Positions 15,456 to 24,188 of a DNA stretch of 63,017 nucleotides are shown here, one piece after another. The stretch lies in contig NZ_JAHRXF010000035.1 of NCBI RefSeq assembly GCF_019104725.1, positions 1-63,017 on the forward strand, written 5' to 3'. The number at the start of each line of letters is the position of its first letter. Position 1 is the stretch's first letter. Below the pieces are notes generated by a model. The model ran no database searches. It was not told the DNA's origin and saw nothing but the letters and a program-made list of their open reading frames with translations. The position numbers and the translations under genes were made by a program. This DNA is from Streptomyces corallincola (GTDB taxonomy: Bacteria > Actinomycetota > Actinomycetes > Streptomycetales > Streptomycetaceae).

Positions 15456-16193
15456 ATGACTGTCCCGAGGTGGTGCCGCACCGCGCGGGCCGGCATGTTC
15501 GCCGCTGCCTGCGTGCTGCTGGCCGCCCTGGGCCACACGCTCATGTCGGGAACCTCCGTCCCCTGGTGGGCCCTGGCCGCCGGAATGAGCGGGACGGGGG
15601 TTACGGGCTGGCTGCTGGCAGGGCGGGAGCGCGGCCGTGCGTCGATCGTCGCTTCGGTGACGGCCGTGCAGGCGGTGCTTCACGAGACCTTCGCGCTGGC
15701 GCAGTCGTCGGCGCCCGGTTCCCCTGCCATGTCGGCCCCTTCCGCCCCGACGGGCATGGGCTCCATGCACATGGGCTCGATGGACATGGGCTCGATGGAC
15801 ATGGGCTCGATGGACATGGGCTCGATGGACATGGGCTCGATGAGCGGCATGGACATGGGCGAAACCGCCCACGGCATGGCGGGCCTCGACCACCTGCACG
15901 GCATGGCGGGCATGAGCGGCACGGCATCGGTCGGCATGTTCGCCGCGCACCTTCTGGCGGCGGTGCTGTGCGGGCTGTGGCTGGCCCACGGCGAGCGGGC
16001 CGTTTTCCGTGTCCTGCGGGCGACGGCCGCCCGGCTGGCGGCCCCGCTGCGCCTGCTCGGCTCCCTGCCTCCCGCCGTGCGACGTCCGGTCCTGCGTGGA
16101 CGCCGTGAGGCCTGCGTTCCGGCACCGGTACGACTTCTTCTGTGCTGTTCACTCACCTTCCGGGGGCCGCCCACGGGGACCGCTGTCCACTGA
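15456..16193 (+). CDS. Membrane protein with long Met-repeat outside loop
   Basis: A 245-residue protein: TM helices at ~10-27, ~35-50 and a segment near 60-75, then an outside loop (~95-155) made of six MGSMx pentads followed by SGMDMGETAHGMAGLDHLHGM. A further TM is at ~165-180, and a basic C-terminal tail contains a CC pair. The Met/His density strongly suggests Cu(I) binding. It lies between the copper operon and the SigC-like gene. Because that sigma factor has no recognisable anti-sigma gene, this protein is a candidate copper sensor for it, but nothing in sequence proves that. Confidence 0.65.
   Translation: MTVPRWCRTARAGMFAAACVLLAALGHTLMSGTSVPWWALAAGMSGTGVTGWLLAGRERGRASIVASVTAVQAVLHETFALAQSSAPGSPAMSAPSAPTGMGSMHMGSMDMGSMDMGSMDMGSMDMGSMSGMDMGETAHGMAGLDHLHGMAGMSGTASVGMFAAHLLAAVLCGLWLAHGERAVFRVLRATAARLAAPLRLLGSLPPAVRRPVLRGRREACVPAPVRLLLCCSLTFRGPPTGTAVH
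15756..15845 (+). repeat. Six 15-bp tandem repeats coding MGSMD/H/S
   Basis: The unit ATGGGCTCGATGGAC is repeated head to tail inside the Met-rich membrane protein. The first copy ends CAC (His) and the last ends AGC (Ser). The four middle units are identical, which implies recent expansion. In-frame unit, so copy number can change the number of Met ligands. Confidence 0.9.
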
Positions 16194-16418
16194 GACAGCC
16201 GGATCCACCGGAGCCCTCGTCCCGCTCACCCTTCTGCTTCCGCGCCCAGGTGCGCCCTGCTTTCCCGCACGGCACACCCCTCGGCGCACCGCGAGCGGAC
16301 TCCTCCAGACCGGGCTCCGGGCACCGCCCTGCCTTCGCGTACGGGCGCACCCCCATGACCCGGTGAGCCATGCCCCTGTGCGGGCGGGCCCCGGAATACC
16401 CGAGAAGGACATCACGAG

Positions 16419-17021
16419 ATGATTCCTGTCATGCACGGTCCACAGATGGACCGTGCCACCAAGGACGCGTCGGCGACCGCCTGGGCGCTGGCCGCCCGCG
16501 GCGGAGACCCGGAAGCCGCCGAACGTTTCGTCCGCGCTCTCCACGGTGACGTGCTGCGCTACGTGACGTACCTGAGCGGTGATCCCCAGACCGCGCACGA
16601 CCTGACCCAGGACACGTTCGCGCGGGCCTTCGGCAGCCTGCACCGCTACGAGGGCCGGGCCTCCGCCCGGACCTGGCTGCTGTCCATCGCCCGCCGAGCG
16701 GTCGTGGACAGCCTGCGCCGGGCGGCTGTCCGGCCCCGGATCGCTGACACCACCGACTGGCAGACGGTGGTGGAGGGCACCCAGCCGCGCGGGCTGCCGG
16801 GCTTCGAGGACGGCGTGGCCCTGCTGGACCTGCTGGAGACGCTGCCGGACGAGCGCCGCGAGGCGTTCCTGCTGACCCAGGTCGTCGGGCTGTCGTACGA
16901 AGAGGCGGCCGGCTTCGCCGGTTGTCCCGTGGGAACTGTCCGTTCCCGGGTCTCGCGGGCCCGTGCGGCCCTGGGACGGCTGCTGGACGAGGCCGAGGCG
17001 GCGAGCACCCTGGTGGCCTGA
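16419..17021 (+). CDS. sigC: SigC-like ECF sigma factor, probable copper regulon activator
   Basis: A 200-residue ECF sigma factor. Region 2 contains HDLTQDTFARAFGSL (~65-80) and GRASARTWLLSIARRAVVD. The linker GFEDGVALLDLL precedes region 4 with RREAFLLTQVVGLSYEEAAG and GCPVGTVRSRVSRARAAL. From memory these segments are close to M. tuberculosis SigC, which lacks an anti-sigma gene and controls the nrp isonitrile operon and copper genes. Here too no anti-sigma gene is adjacent. Shared GGAAC-N15-CCGAC-type promoters at 8279, 12161, 17203 and 28494 are its likely targets. ATG 16419 follows GAGAAGGA; ATG 16446 is an alternative. Confidence 0.75.
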   Translation: MIPVMHGPQMDRATKDASATAWALAARGGDPEAAERFVRALHGDVLRYVTYLSGDPQTAHDLTQDTFARAFGSLHRYEGRASARTWLLSIARRAVVDSLRRAAVRPRIADTTDWQTVVEGTQPRGLPGFEDGVALLDLLETLPDERREAFLLTQVVGLSYEEAAGFAGCPVGTVRSRVSRARAALGRLLDEAEAASTLVA

Positions 17022-17202
17022 CACCGTCCCGGCGGCGTGGTCGGCGGACCGGACCACGCCGCCGGGCACGGCGGCCGCCGCCTTGTGCGGAGCCTCGCCT
17101 GACCACGACCGGGCGGGGCGCCGCACGAGAGCACGAGGGGCCAATCCCTGGGACGCCGACACCAAGTCCACTTCCACACAGGGTATTTGACGGGTCCTCC
17201 CG

Positions 17203-17232
17203 GGAACTTTCCGGCCACCCGCCCCGACTACT
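17203..17232 (+). promoter_or_regulatory. Predicted SigC-type ECF promoter of the isonitrile operon
   Basis: GGGAAC (GGAAC 17203-17207), 15 nt, CCCGACTACT (17223-17232), ending 49 nt before the first gene of the operon. The 10-base -10 block is identical to that before the ABC importer at 28514-28523. Confidence 0.78.
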
Positions 17233-17281
17233 ACCCCGACGCCGCACCGACCGTCGGCGGTAGGCGGCCGGAAGGGGCCCC

Positions 17282-18037
17282 ATGACACCCGAGATAGAGA
17301 ATGCCTTCGCGGCGATCAGAAGCGAGCACGGCGCGGATTCCCTGAGGCGGGTGGAGCTCATGCTCGAACCCGGCGGGGGCGGTCCGCGGCACCCCCTCCA
17401 GCAGGGCGCGAAGTGGGTTCTCCCGGGGTTGTCGTCCACCCCCTGGCACGACCCGCGTGAACATCCCGAACTGCTCCCCGTGGTGGAAGGGCTCGAAGCC
17501 GCCCATCCGAGGATCCGGGAGGAGCTGACCGCGGCGTGGGCCGCGCGCCGGGAGGTGTTCTCGGACTACGAGCATTATCTGACCCGGCAGCGGGACTGGC
17601 AGGCCCTTCATCTGTACCGGGACGGCGGCCTGGTCCCGGAAGCGGCGCGCACCGTCCCCACGGCCTACGGGGTGATAGCCGGGTCGGCCGTGGCGGCGGA
17701 GACGATATGCCCTCTTCTGGAATGCCATTTCTCCACGCTGTTGCCGGGTGCCGTCATCGCTCCGCACTGCGACCTGTGGAACTTCAGCATCAACCTGCAT
17801 CTGGCCGTGGACATCCCGGACGGCTGCAGCATCACGGTGGCGGGCGAAACCCGGTCATGGACCGAAGGGGAATGCCTGCTCTTCGACTACTCCTTCGAGC
17901 ACGAGGCCCGCAACGACGGCGACCGGCCCCGCACCTGCCTGCTCGTGGATCTCTGGCACCCCGGCACCACGGGCCCGGAGCGGCGGGCCCTCACCGTGCT
18001 CATCACCGAGATCAGGCGCCTCATGGGGGACGGCTGA
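17282..18037 (+). CDS. Aspartyl/asparaginyl beta-hydroxylase-type Fe/2OG oxygenase
   Basis: A 251-residue protein with the AspH (PF05118-type) double-stranded beta-helix in its second half. The first iron His is in IAPHCDLWNFSINLHLAVD (~160-178). The second is in LFDYSFEHEARNDGDRPRTC (~195-218), ending LLVDLWHP, the family's usual tail. Such enzymes hydroxylate a beta-carbon using Fe(II), O2 and 2-oxoglutarate. First gene of the isonitrile operon, so it may hydroxylate the amino acid core or an acyl chain. It is not part of the minimal ScoA-E set. The residue it modifies cannot be told. Confidence 0.8.
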   Translation: MTPEIENAFAAIRSEHGADSLRRVELMLEPGGGGPRHPLQQGAKWVLPGLSSTPWHDPREHPELLPVVEGLEAAHPRIREELTAAWAARREVFSDYEHYLTRQRDWQALHLYRDGGLVPEAARTVPTAYGVIAGSAVAAETICPLLECHFSTLLPGAVIAPHCDLWNFSINLHLAVDIPDGCSITVAGETRSWTEGECLLFDYSFEHEARNDGDRPRTCLLVDLWHPGTTGPERRALTVLITEIRRLMGDG

Positions 18038-18104
18038 CCGGCCGGTGACGCGGTTCGACGGCCCCTTTTCCCGATCCCATCGACGGCCGAGGAGACACCG
18101 ACCG

Positions 18105-19478
18105 GTGCGGGCACGACTTTCCCTTCTGGTACTGGCGCTGGCGCAGCTGGTCATCGCCCTCGACTACAACATCGTCTACGTCGCGCTTCCCGGTATAGGC
18201 AGCGGTCTCGGCTTCTCCCCGCACGACCTCCAGTGGGTGGTGAGCGCCTACGTCGTGGCGACGGGCGGCTTCCTGCTGCTGGGCGGCCGGACGGCGGACC
18301 TGCTGGGACGGCGCCGGACCTTCGTGGCGGCCGCACTCGTGTACGCGGGTTCCTCCCTGGTGGGCGGCCTGTCCCAGTCGGCCGGTGTCCTGATCGCCGT
18401 CCGCGCCCTTCAGGGAGTCGGAGGCTCCCTGCTCTTCCCGGCCACACTGTCCCTGATCAGCACGATCTACGAGGAGGGGCCCGCCCGGAACCGGGCCCTC
18501 GCGGTGTGGGGCGCCGCGGGTGCGGGCGGTCTGTGCTTCGGTTCGCTGCTCGGCGGGGTGCTCGTCGAGGCGTTCGGCTGGCCGTCGGTGTTCTTCGTCA
18601 ACGTGCCCGTGGCGGCGGCGGTGGCGTGGGCGGGCTGGCGGCTGTTCCCGGCAGACGGCCCCCGCACCGGCACCCGCCGGTTCGACGTCCTGGGCGCGCT
18701 GGCCGGCACCGGAGGGATCACGCTGCTGGTGTTTGTGCTGGTGCACGCCCCCGCGACGGGCTGGGAGAGTGCCTCCGTACTGCTCAGTGCCGCCCTCGCG
18801 GCCGGGCTGCTGACCGTCTTCGTGGTGATCGAGCTGCGAGCGGGCGATCCGCTGGTACCGGCCCACCTGTTCACCAGGCCGGGGCTGCTCGCGGCCATGA
18901 CGGTCACCGCTCTCTACAGCGCCACGTTCAGCTCACTGCCCTATTTCCTCACGCTCTACTTCCAGACCGTGCGCGGATACAGCGCGTTCGCGACCGGCCT
19001 CGCCTTCCTCGTGCCCGCTGTGGTGACCGCCGTGGGCACCCAGGCCGGTGAACGGGCCGTCGCCCGTGTCGGGGTACGGCGCATGCTGGCCGGCGGACTC
19101 GTGCTGGGGGCCGCGGGCGCCGTCGTTCTCGGGCTCGCGCTCCGAGGCGAGGGGTCGTACCTCCCGCTGGTGCCCGGCATCGTGCTGATCGGGCTCGGCC
19201 AGGGCGCGGTGTGGACCGGCATGTGGATCGCGGCCGCCGCCGGAGTCCCGGCCGAGGAGCAGGGGGTCGCCTCCGGTATGGCGTCCACCACGCTCCAGGT
19301 GGGCGGCGCGGTGGGCCTCGCCCTGCTGGTCGCCCTGTCCTCGGGCGCCGGGCACGGTCCATCCGGCGACGCGGTGCTCACCGGCATACGTGCCGCCGTG
19401 TTCGCGATAGCCGCCGGTCTCGGACTCGGCGTGGCGCTCGTCCTGGCGCTGCGCGGGCCCAGGCCCGTACCCGTCTGA
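18105..19478 (+). CDS. MFS (EmrB/DHA2-like) exporter of the isonitrile operon
   Basis: A 457-residue transporter with about 14 hydrophobic segments. The loop GGRTADLLGRRRTF after TM2 is the MFS motif A. GGSLLFPATLSLIS in TM5 resembles the antiporter motif of drug:H+ exporters. The start is GTG 18105, preceded by GAGGAGA. It lies inside the operon between hydroxylase and KAS III, so export of the finished isonitrile product is the natural role, paired with the ABC importer encoded after the NRPS. Confidence 0.85.
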   Translation: MRARLSLLVLALAQLVIALDYNIVYVALPGIGSGLGFSPHDLQWVVSAYVVATGGFLLLGGRTADLLGRRRTFVAAALVYAGSSLVGGLSQSAGVLIAVRALQGVGGSLLFPATLSLISTIYEEGPARNRALAVWGAAGAGGLCFGSLLGGVLVEAFGWPSVFFVNVPVAAAVAWAGWRLFPADGPRTGTRRFDVLGALAGTGGITLLVFVLVHAPATGWESASVLLSAALAAGLLTVFVVIELRAGDPLVPAHLFTRPGLLAAMTVTALYSATFSSLPYFLTLYFQTVRGYSAFATGLAFLVPAVVTAVGTQAGERAVARVGVRRMLAGGLVLGAAGAVVLGLALRGEGSYLPLVPGIVLIGLGQGAVWTGMWIAAAAGVPAEEQGVASGMASTTLQVGGAVGLALLVALSSGAGHGPSGDAVLTGIRAAVFAIAAGLGLGVALVLALRGPRPVPV

Positions 19479-19540
19479 TCGTCGCGTCCGTGTCCGTGTC
19501 CGTTCCGGCTGAAGAGTCGTCAACCACGAGGAGTCCATCC

Positions 19541-20590
19541 GTGTCCGGCAACAACCCCAGACCGTCCGGTCCGGCGGCCGTCGTGTGCGGCCTGGCCGGC
19601 TGGCTACCACCGCGCGTCGTCACCAACGACGAGCTCTCCGAACGGCTCGACACCGACGACCAGTGGATACGTACCCGCACCGGTATAGGCCGGCGGCATC
19701 TCGCCGGGCCGGGCCAGGCAACCTCCGACCTCGCCGTCGAAGCCGGACGGCGCGCACTGGAGTCGGCCGGGACGGGTTCCGTGGACACCGTGATCGTCAC
19801 GACGACCACACCGGACCGGCCCTGCCCGGCGACCGCGCCCGTGGTGGCCGCCCGCCTCGGGCTGGCCGGAGCCGCCGCCTTCGACGTCGGGGCGGTGTGC
19901 ACGGGGTTCGTGTACGGCCTCGCCACGGCCGCCGGTCTGATCGCCTCGGGCGCCGCCCGCCGGGTGCTGCTGATCGGCGCGGACACCTACTCCACCATCG
20001 TCGATCCGCTGGACCGGACCAACGCGATCATCTTCGGGGACGGTGCCGGAGCGCTCGTGCTGCGCGCGGGCGGCCCGGACGAGCCGGGAGCGGTCGGGCA
20101 CTTCGACCTCGGCAGTGACGGCGCCCACGAGGACCTGATCACGGTCGCCGCCGGCGGCTCCCGCCAGCGGTCCGCCGGAGTCACACCCACCCACGCCGAG
20201 CGCCATTTCGCGATGCGCGGCCGGGAGGTGTACCGGCACGCGGTGACCCGGATGGCCGCCTCGGCACGGACCGTCCTGGACCGGGCCGGGTGGAAGACCG
20301 ACGACGTGGACCACTTCGTCCCCCACCAGGCCAACCTGCGCATCCTGCACTCCGTCGCCGACGACCTGGGGCTGCCCAGGGAGCGCTGCGTGACGAACCT
20401 CGACACCGTGGGCAACACCGGAGCCGCGTCCATCCCGCTCGCCCTGGCCCACGCCGCGGCCGGGCATCGTCTGCGGCCGGGCGACCGGCTGCTGCTGACC
20501 GCCTTCGGCGGCGGCCTCACCTGGGGCTCCTGCCTCCTGACCTGGCCCGGCATCACCACAGCCCCCTCACCGGAACGGATCACGCCATGA
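19541..20590 (+). CDS. Beta-ketoacyl-ACP synthase III (FabH-like)
   Basis: A 349-residue KAS III. The catalytic triad is visible: Cys120 in FDVGAVCTGFVYGL, His262 in VPHQANLRI and Asn292 in GNTGAASIPLAL. The start is GTG 19541 behind GAGGAG. KAS III condenses an acyl-CoA starter with malonyl-ACP. It is followed at once by its own ACP gene, a dedicated pair not found in the minimal ScoA-E set. I infer that the pair makes a short beta-ketoacyl-ACP (for example C4), which fatty-acid enzymes could turn into the enoyl-ACP that the ScoD-type enzyme needs. Confidence 0.88.
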   Translation: MSGNNPRPSGPAAVVCGLAGWLPPRVVTNDELSERLDTDDQWIRTRTGIGRRHLAGPGQATSDLAVEAGRRALESAGTGSVDTVIVTTTTPDRPCPATAPVVAARLGLAGAAAFDVGAVCTGFVYGLATAAGLIASGAARRVLLIGADTYSTIVDPLDRTNAIIFGDGAGALVLRAGGPDEPGAVGHFDLGSDGAHEDLITVAAGGSRQRSAGVTPTHAERHFAMRGREVYRHAVTRMAASARTVLDRAGWKTDDVDHFVPHQANLRILHSVADDLGLPRERCVTNLDTVGNTGAASIPLALAHAAAGHRLRPGDRLLLTAFGGGLTWGSCLLTWPGITTAPSPERITP

Positions 20591-20826
20591 CCGCCTACGA
20601 ACAGCTCGTCGCCATCGTCATGCGGCTGCACGACGTACCCGCCGACCTGGTCGGCCCCGAGGCCACCCTCGGTGCCCTGGACATCGACTCCCTGACCACG
20701 GTCGAGATCAGCATCCGAATCGAACGCGACCTCGGTGTCACCGTCGGCGACGACGAACTCCAGCCCGATCTCACCCTCGGTCGGATCGCCGACCTCATCG
20801 AAGCCCGCCGCTCCACCACCGTCTGA
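20587..20826 (+). CDS. Acyl carrier protein paired with KAS III
   Basis: A 79-residue acidic carrier protein. The phosphopantetheine Ser is Ser35 in LGALDIDSLTTVEI. Its ATG overlaps the KAS III stop, which argues that the two work together. It is one of two stand-alone ACPs in the operon; the second (23943) sits beside the NRPS as ScoB does. Two carriers suggest that chain building and isonitrile maturation use separate ACPs. Confidence 0.85.
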   Translation: MTAYEQLVAIVMRLHDVPADLVGPEATLGALDIDSLTTVEISIRIERDLGVTVGDDELQPDLTLGRIADLIEARRSTTV

Positions 20827-20851
20827 ACCCACTCCGAGAGGCACGTCCACC

Positions 20852-21742
20852 ATGCGGATCAAGGACCAGCCCGGCGCCTCGCTCGGCGCCGTCGTCGAGG
20901 ACTTCGACCACACCACCGCCTCGGAAGCCCATGTGCGGGCCCTCAAGAAGGCCGTTTACACCAAGAAGATCGCCGTGCTGAAGGGCCAGGACCTCACACC
21001 CGAGCAGTTCCTCGCGCTCGGCCGGCGTCTGGGGCGCCCCGAGATCTACTACGAGCCGATGTACCAGCACCCCGAGGTGCCCGAGATATTCGTCTCCTCC
21101 AACGTCCCGGAGAACGGCAGGCAGATAGGGGTGCCGAAGACGGGCAAGTTCTGGCACGCCGACTACCAGTTCATGCCCGACCCCTTCGGCATCACCCTCA
21201 TCCATCCACAGGTCGTGCCCGAGAAGAACCGCGGCACCTACTTCATCGACATGGGGAAGGCGTACGAGCGGCTGCCCGAGGAGCTGCGGAAGCAGATCGC
21301 CGGAACCCGCTGCCGGCACTCGGTCCGCAAGTACTTCAAGATCCGGCCGCACGACGTGTACCGGCCGATCTCCGAGATCATCGAGGAGGTCGAGACGAAG
21401 ACGCCACCGGCCGTCCAGCCGACCACCTTTACCCACCCCATGACCGGCGAAACGGTTCTCTACATCAGCGAGGGCTTCACCGTCGGCATCGAGGACGCGG
21501 ACGGCAACCCGCTCGACGAGGAGCTGCTCAAGCGGCTCTTCGAGGCCACCGGCCAGCTCGACGACACGTTCGAGCACGCGGGCATCCACCTGCAGAGCTT
21601 CGAGAAGGGCGACCTGCTGGTCTGGGACAATCGCAGCCTCGTGCACCGCGCCCGGCACACCACCACCCCCGAGCCCACCGTCTCCCACCGCGTGACCGTT
21701 CACGACGAGCGCGGGCTGTACGACGGGATGCCCGCCGCATGA
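20852..21742 (+). CDS. scoE: ScoE-type non-heme iron isonitrile-forming oxidase
   Basis: A 296-residue TauD/TfdA-fold Fe(II)/2-oxoglutarate enzyme. The iron ligands are His102 and Asp104 (FWHADYQF) and, probably, His265 (DNRSLVHRAR). The set of neighbours (thioesterase, AMP ligase, ACP, NRPS in ScoD-C-B-A order) identifies it as the ScoE/Rv0097 family. This family oxidises the N-carboxymethyl group of an N-substituted beta-amino acid and releases CO2 to leave an isonitrile. The start is ATG 20852. The stop overlaps the next gene by 4 bp. Confidence 0.88.
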   Translation: MRIKDQPGASLGAVVEDFDHTTASEAHVRALKKAVYTKKIAVLKGQDLTPEQFLALGRRLGRPEIYYEPMYQHPEVPEIFVSSNVPENGRQIGVPKTGKFWHADYQFMPDPFGITLIHPQVVPEKNRGTYFIDMGKAYERLPEELRKQIAGTRCRHSVRKYFKIRPHDVYRPISEIIEEVETKTPPAVQPTTFTHPMTGETVLYISEGFTVGIEDADGNPLDEELLKRLFEATGQLDDTFEHAGIHLQSFEKGDLLVWDNRSLVHRARHTTTPEPTVSHRVTVHDERGLYDGMPAA

Positions 21743-22287
21743 CCGCTCCGGCCCCCGGCCGCACCGACGCACCGCCCCAGCGCGTGTACCCCACCGACGG
21801 GGAGCTGCTGGCACGGGTCCTGCTGCCCTACAAGCCGCACTGCACGTACCTGAAGTCCGCCGAGGTCACGACCGGTGCCGGACTGACCTCCGTACGCTGC
21901 GCTTTCGAGATCCCGGAGTCCTGTTACATCGACGACACCGGCCATCTGAACTCGGTCGAGGTGAACATCGCCTACAACCAGATGATGTATTACCTCGTGG
22001 CCAAGTCCGTCCAGGAGCGGCTGCTGACCGGGTTCGAGGACTGGACGCTGGACGACTTCTGGCGCCGCCAGCTCCCGGACATCCTCATCGCTCGTTTCAC
22101 CGCGAACTTCCGGCGGCCCGTCGGCCCCCGCGCCTTCACGGGGGAGATGGAGTTCCGCTCCGTCACCCGGCGCGCCCCCGCCGGCGTGGCCCCCTTCCTG
22201 CACGCACAGACCGCGTTCCGCTACCGGGACGACCACGGCGGCCGGTGCGACGGCGAGGCGACGCTCGCGTTCGTCAACATCCCCTGA
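21739..22287 (+). CDS. scoD: ScoD-type hot-dog thioesterase / glycine-adding enzyme
   Basis: A 182-residue hot-dog-fold protein of the ScoD/FcoT type. It has LLPYKPHCTYLKSAEV near residue 30, then SVEVNIAYNQMMYYL (~72-86, the long helix with its Asn), and later FTANFRRPVGPRAF. ScoD adds glycine to the beta-carbon of an enoyl-ACP and releases the acid by hydrolysis. Position between the ScoE-type oxidase and the AMP ligase matches Rv0098. It overlaps the oxidase gene by 4 bp. Confidence 0.85.
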   Translation: MTAPAPGRTDAPPQRVYPTDGELLARVLLPYKPHCTYLKSAEVTTGAGLTSVRCAFEIPESCYIDDTGHLNSVEVNIAYNQMMYYLVAKSVQERLLTGFEDWTLDDFWRRQLPDILIARFTANFRRPVGPRAFTGEMEFRSVTRRAPAGVAPFLHAQTAFRYRDDHGGRCDGEATLAFVNIP

Positions 22288-22308
22288 CCGACCGGAGGCA
22301 GAGCTTTC

Positions 22309-23892
22309 ATGGAAAGATCCACGGCGCCGGCGCCGAAGGACACCGGGCTCCCCCGTCCCGGACCGGGCACCCTCGTGCACACCACCCGTCTCCACGCCGA
22401 CGGCAGGCCCGAGGCCCCCGCGGTGATCTGCGAGGGCCGCACCCTGACCTACGCGGACCTGCACCGCAACAGCAACCGCATGGCGCACGCCCTGCGCGCC
22501 GCGGGACTCGTCACCGGTGACCGGGTGGCATATCTGGGCAAGGAGTCCGAGCACTACTACGAGGCCCTGTTCGCCTGCGCCAAGACCGGCACCGTGCTGG
22601 TCCCGGTCAACTGGCGGCTCACCGCGCCCGAGGTGAGCCACATCCTCCAGGACTCCGGCACCCGACTGCTGTTCCTGGAGGACGAGTTCGCCCCGGTCGT
22701 CGCGGGCATGCCCACCGAACCGCCCGAGACCGTCGTACCGGTCGGTTCGATCGGCGCCTGGCGCGCCGGTCACCCCGACGGCGAAACGGAGTTCGACGCC
22801 ACCCCGGACACCCCGGTCGCCCAGCTCTACACCAGCGGCACCACCGGTCTGCCCAAGGGCGTCGTCCTCCCCCACCGCAGCTTCTTCGCGATCCGCGACG
22901 CCCTCGCGAGCGAGGACCTGGACTGGATCGACTGGCGGCCGGGGGACATCGCCCTGATCGGCATCCCCGGCTTCCACGTCGGCGGACTGTGGTGGGCCAC
23001 CCAGAACCTCAACGCCGGCACGACGGTGGTGGCGATGCGCGCGTTCACCGCCCGCCAAGCCGTGGACCTCATCCGCGACCTCGGTGTCACCACCGTCTGC
23101 GTGGTCCCGGCCATGCTGCGCATGATGCTCACCGAACCGGGCGTGAGCGCCGAGGACTTCACCACGGTACGCAAGACGGTGTACGGCGGTTCCCCGATCT
23201 CGGAGGCGCTGCTGGAGGAGAGTCTCGCGGTCCTGGACTGCGAGTTCGCACAGATCTACGGCCTCACCGAGACCGGCAACACCGCCGTCTGCCTGCCTCC
23301 GGCCGCCCACGTCCCCGGCGGGCCGCTCATGCAGGCCGCCGGGCGTCCCTACCCCGGAGTACGGGCCAAGGTGATCGACGACCGGGGCCGCGAACTGCCA
23401 CCGGGCGCCGTCGGCGAGGTCTGCCTGCACACCCCCGCGCGGATGGCCGAGTACTGGGGACTGCCGGACAGGACCGCGGAGACGCTGGTCAACGGCTGGA
23501 TCCACACGGGTGACGCCGGCTTCCTCGACGAGGACGGCTACGTCTTCATCCGCGACCGGATCAAGGACGCCGTCCTCGTCGCCGGGGAGAACGTCTACCC
23601 GGCCGAGATCGAGAACGTCCTGGAGCGCCACCCGAGCGTGGGGGAAGCGGTCGTGATCGGTGTCCCTGACGAACGGTGGGGCGAGAAGGTGCACGCCTTC
23701 GTCGTCCCCGCTGCAGGCGAGCGCCCCGACCCGCGAGACCTGCACACCTTCCTCGTGCCGCGGCTGGCCGCGTTCAAGCTGCCCGCGAGCTACGAGTTCA
23801 CCGACCACGTCCCGCGCAACCCGAGCGGCAAGATCCTCCGCCGCGAGCTGCGTGACCGTTTCTGGGACGACTCCGCGCGCAAGGTCAACTGA
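22309..23892 (+). CDS. scoC: ScoC-type acyl-AMP ligase
   Basis: A 527-residue adenylate-forming enzyme. The AMP-binding core motifs are LYTSGTTGLPKGV (~171-183), YGLTETG, HTGDAGFLDEDGY and the hinge/C-domain IKDAVLVAGENVYPAEIE, with the catalytic Lys in NPSGKILRRELR near the end. In isonitrile lipopeptide pathways ScoC (FadD10 in M. tuberculosis) activates the glycine-bearing acid and loads it onto ScoB. It is complete and in operon order. The ATG at 22309 follows GGAGG. Confidence 0.88.
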   Translation: MERSTAPAPKDTGLPRPGPGTLVHTTRLHADGRPEAPAVICEGRTLTYADLHRNSNRMAHALRAAGLVTGDRVAYLGKESEHYYEALFACAKTGTVLVPVNWRLTAPEVSHILQDSGTRLLFLEDEFAPVVAGMPTEPPETVVPVGSIGAWRAGHPDGETEFDATPDTPVAQLYTSGTTGLPKGVVLPHRSFFAIRDALASEDLDWIDWRPGDIALIGIPGFHVGGLWWATQNLNAGTTVVAMRAFTARQAVDLIRDLGVTTVCVVPAMLRMMLTEPGVSAEDFTTVRKTVYGGSPISEALLEESLAVLDCEFAQIYGLTETGNTAVCLPPAAHVPGGPLMQAAGRPYPGVRAKVIDDRGRELPPGAVGEVCLHTPARMAEYWGLPDRTAETLVNGWIHTGDAGFLDEDGYVFIRDRIKDAVLVAGENVYPAEIENVLERHPSVGEAVVIGVPDERWGEKVHAFVVPAAGERPDPRDLHTFLVPRLAAFKLPASYEFTDHVPRNPSGKILRRELRDRFWDDSARKVN

Positions 23893-23942
23893 GCGCCCGA
23901 CCGACGGCACCCCCCGGGACAAGCCCCCGAAAGAGAGTTCTC

Positions 23943-24188
23943 ATGCCCGAACACCTCACCCTGGACGGTTTCCGCGCCGATCTCGCCGAGTGCCTGTTCC
24001 TGGAACCCGACGAAGTGGATCTGGAGGACGGCCCCTTCGACACGGGCATGGACTCGCTGCGCATCGCCACCCTGCTGGAGCGCTGGCGCGCGGCGGGCGC
24101 CGACGTGACCTTCGTCGAGCTCGCGGAGCGCACGACCTTCGCCCAGTGGTGGCAGCTCCTCTCGGACCGCCGGGAGCAGCGGATATGA
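23943..24188 (+). CDS. scoB: ScoB-type acyl carrier protein
   Basis: An 81-residue ACP with the pantetheine Ser38 in FDTGMDSLRIATLL. It sits between the AMP ligase and the NRPS, as ScoB and Rv0100 do, and its stop overlaps the NRPS start (ATGA). It would carry the acyl chain during isonitrile formation and present it to the NRPS condensation domain. It is more acidic and sequence-divergent from the ACP at 20587, so the two are not a recent duplication. Confidence 0.88.
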   Translation: MPEHLTLDGFRADLAECLFLEPDEVDLEDGPFDTGMDSLRIATLLERWRAAGADVTFVELAERTTFAQWWQLLSDRREQRI

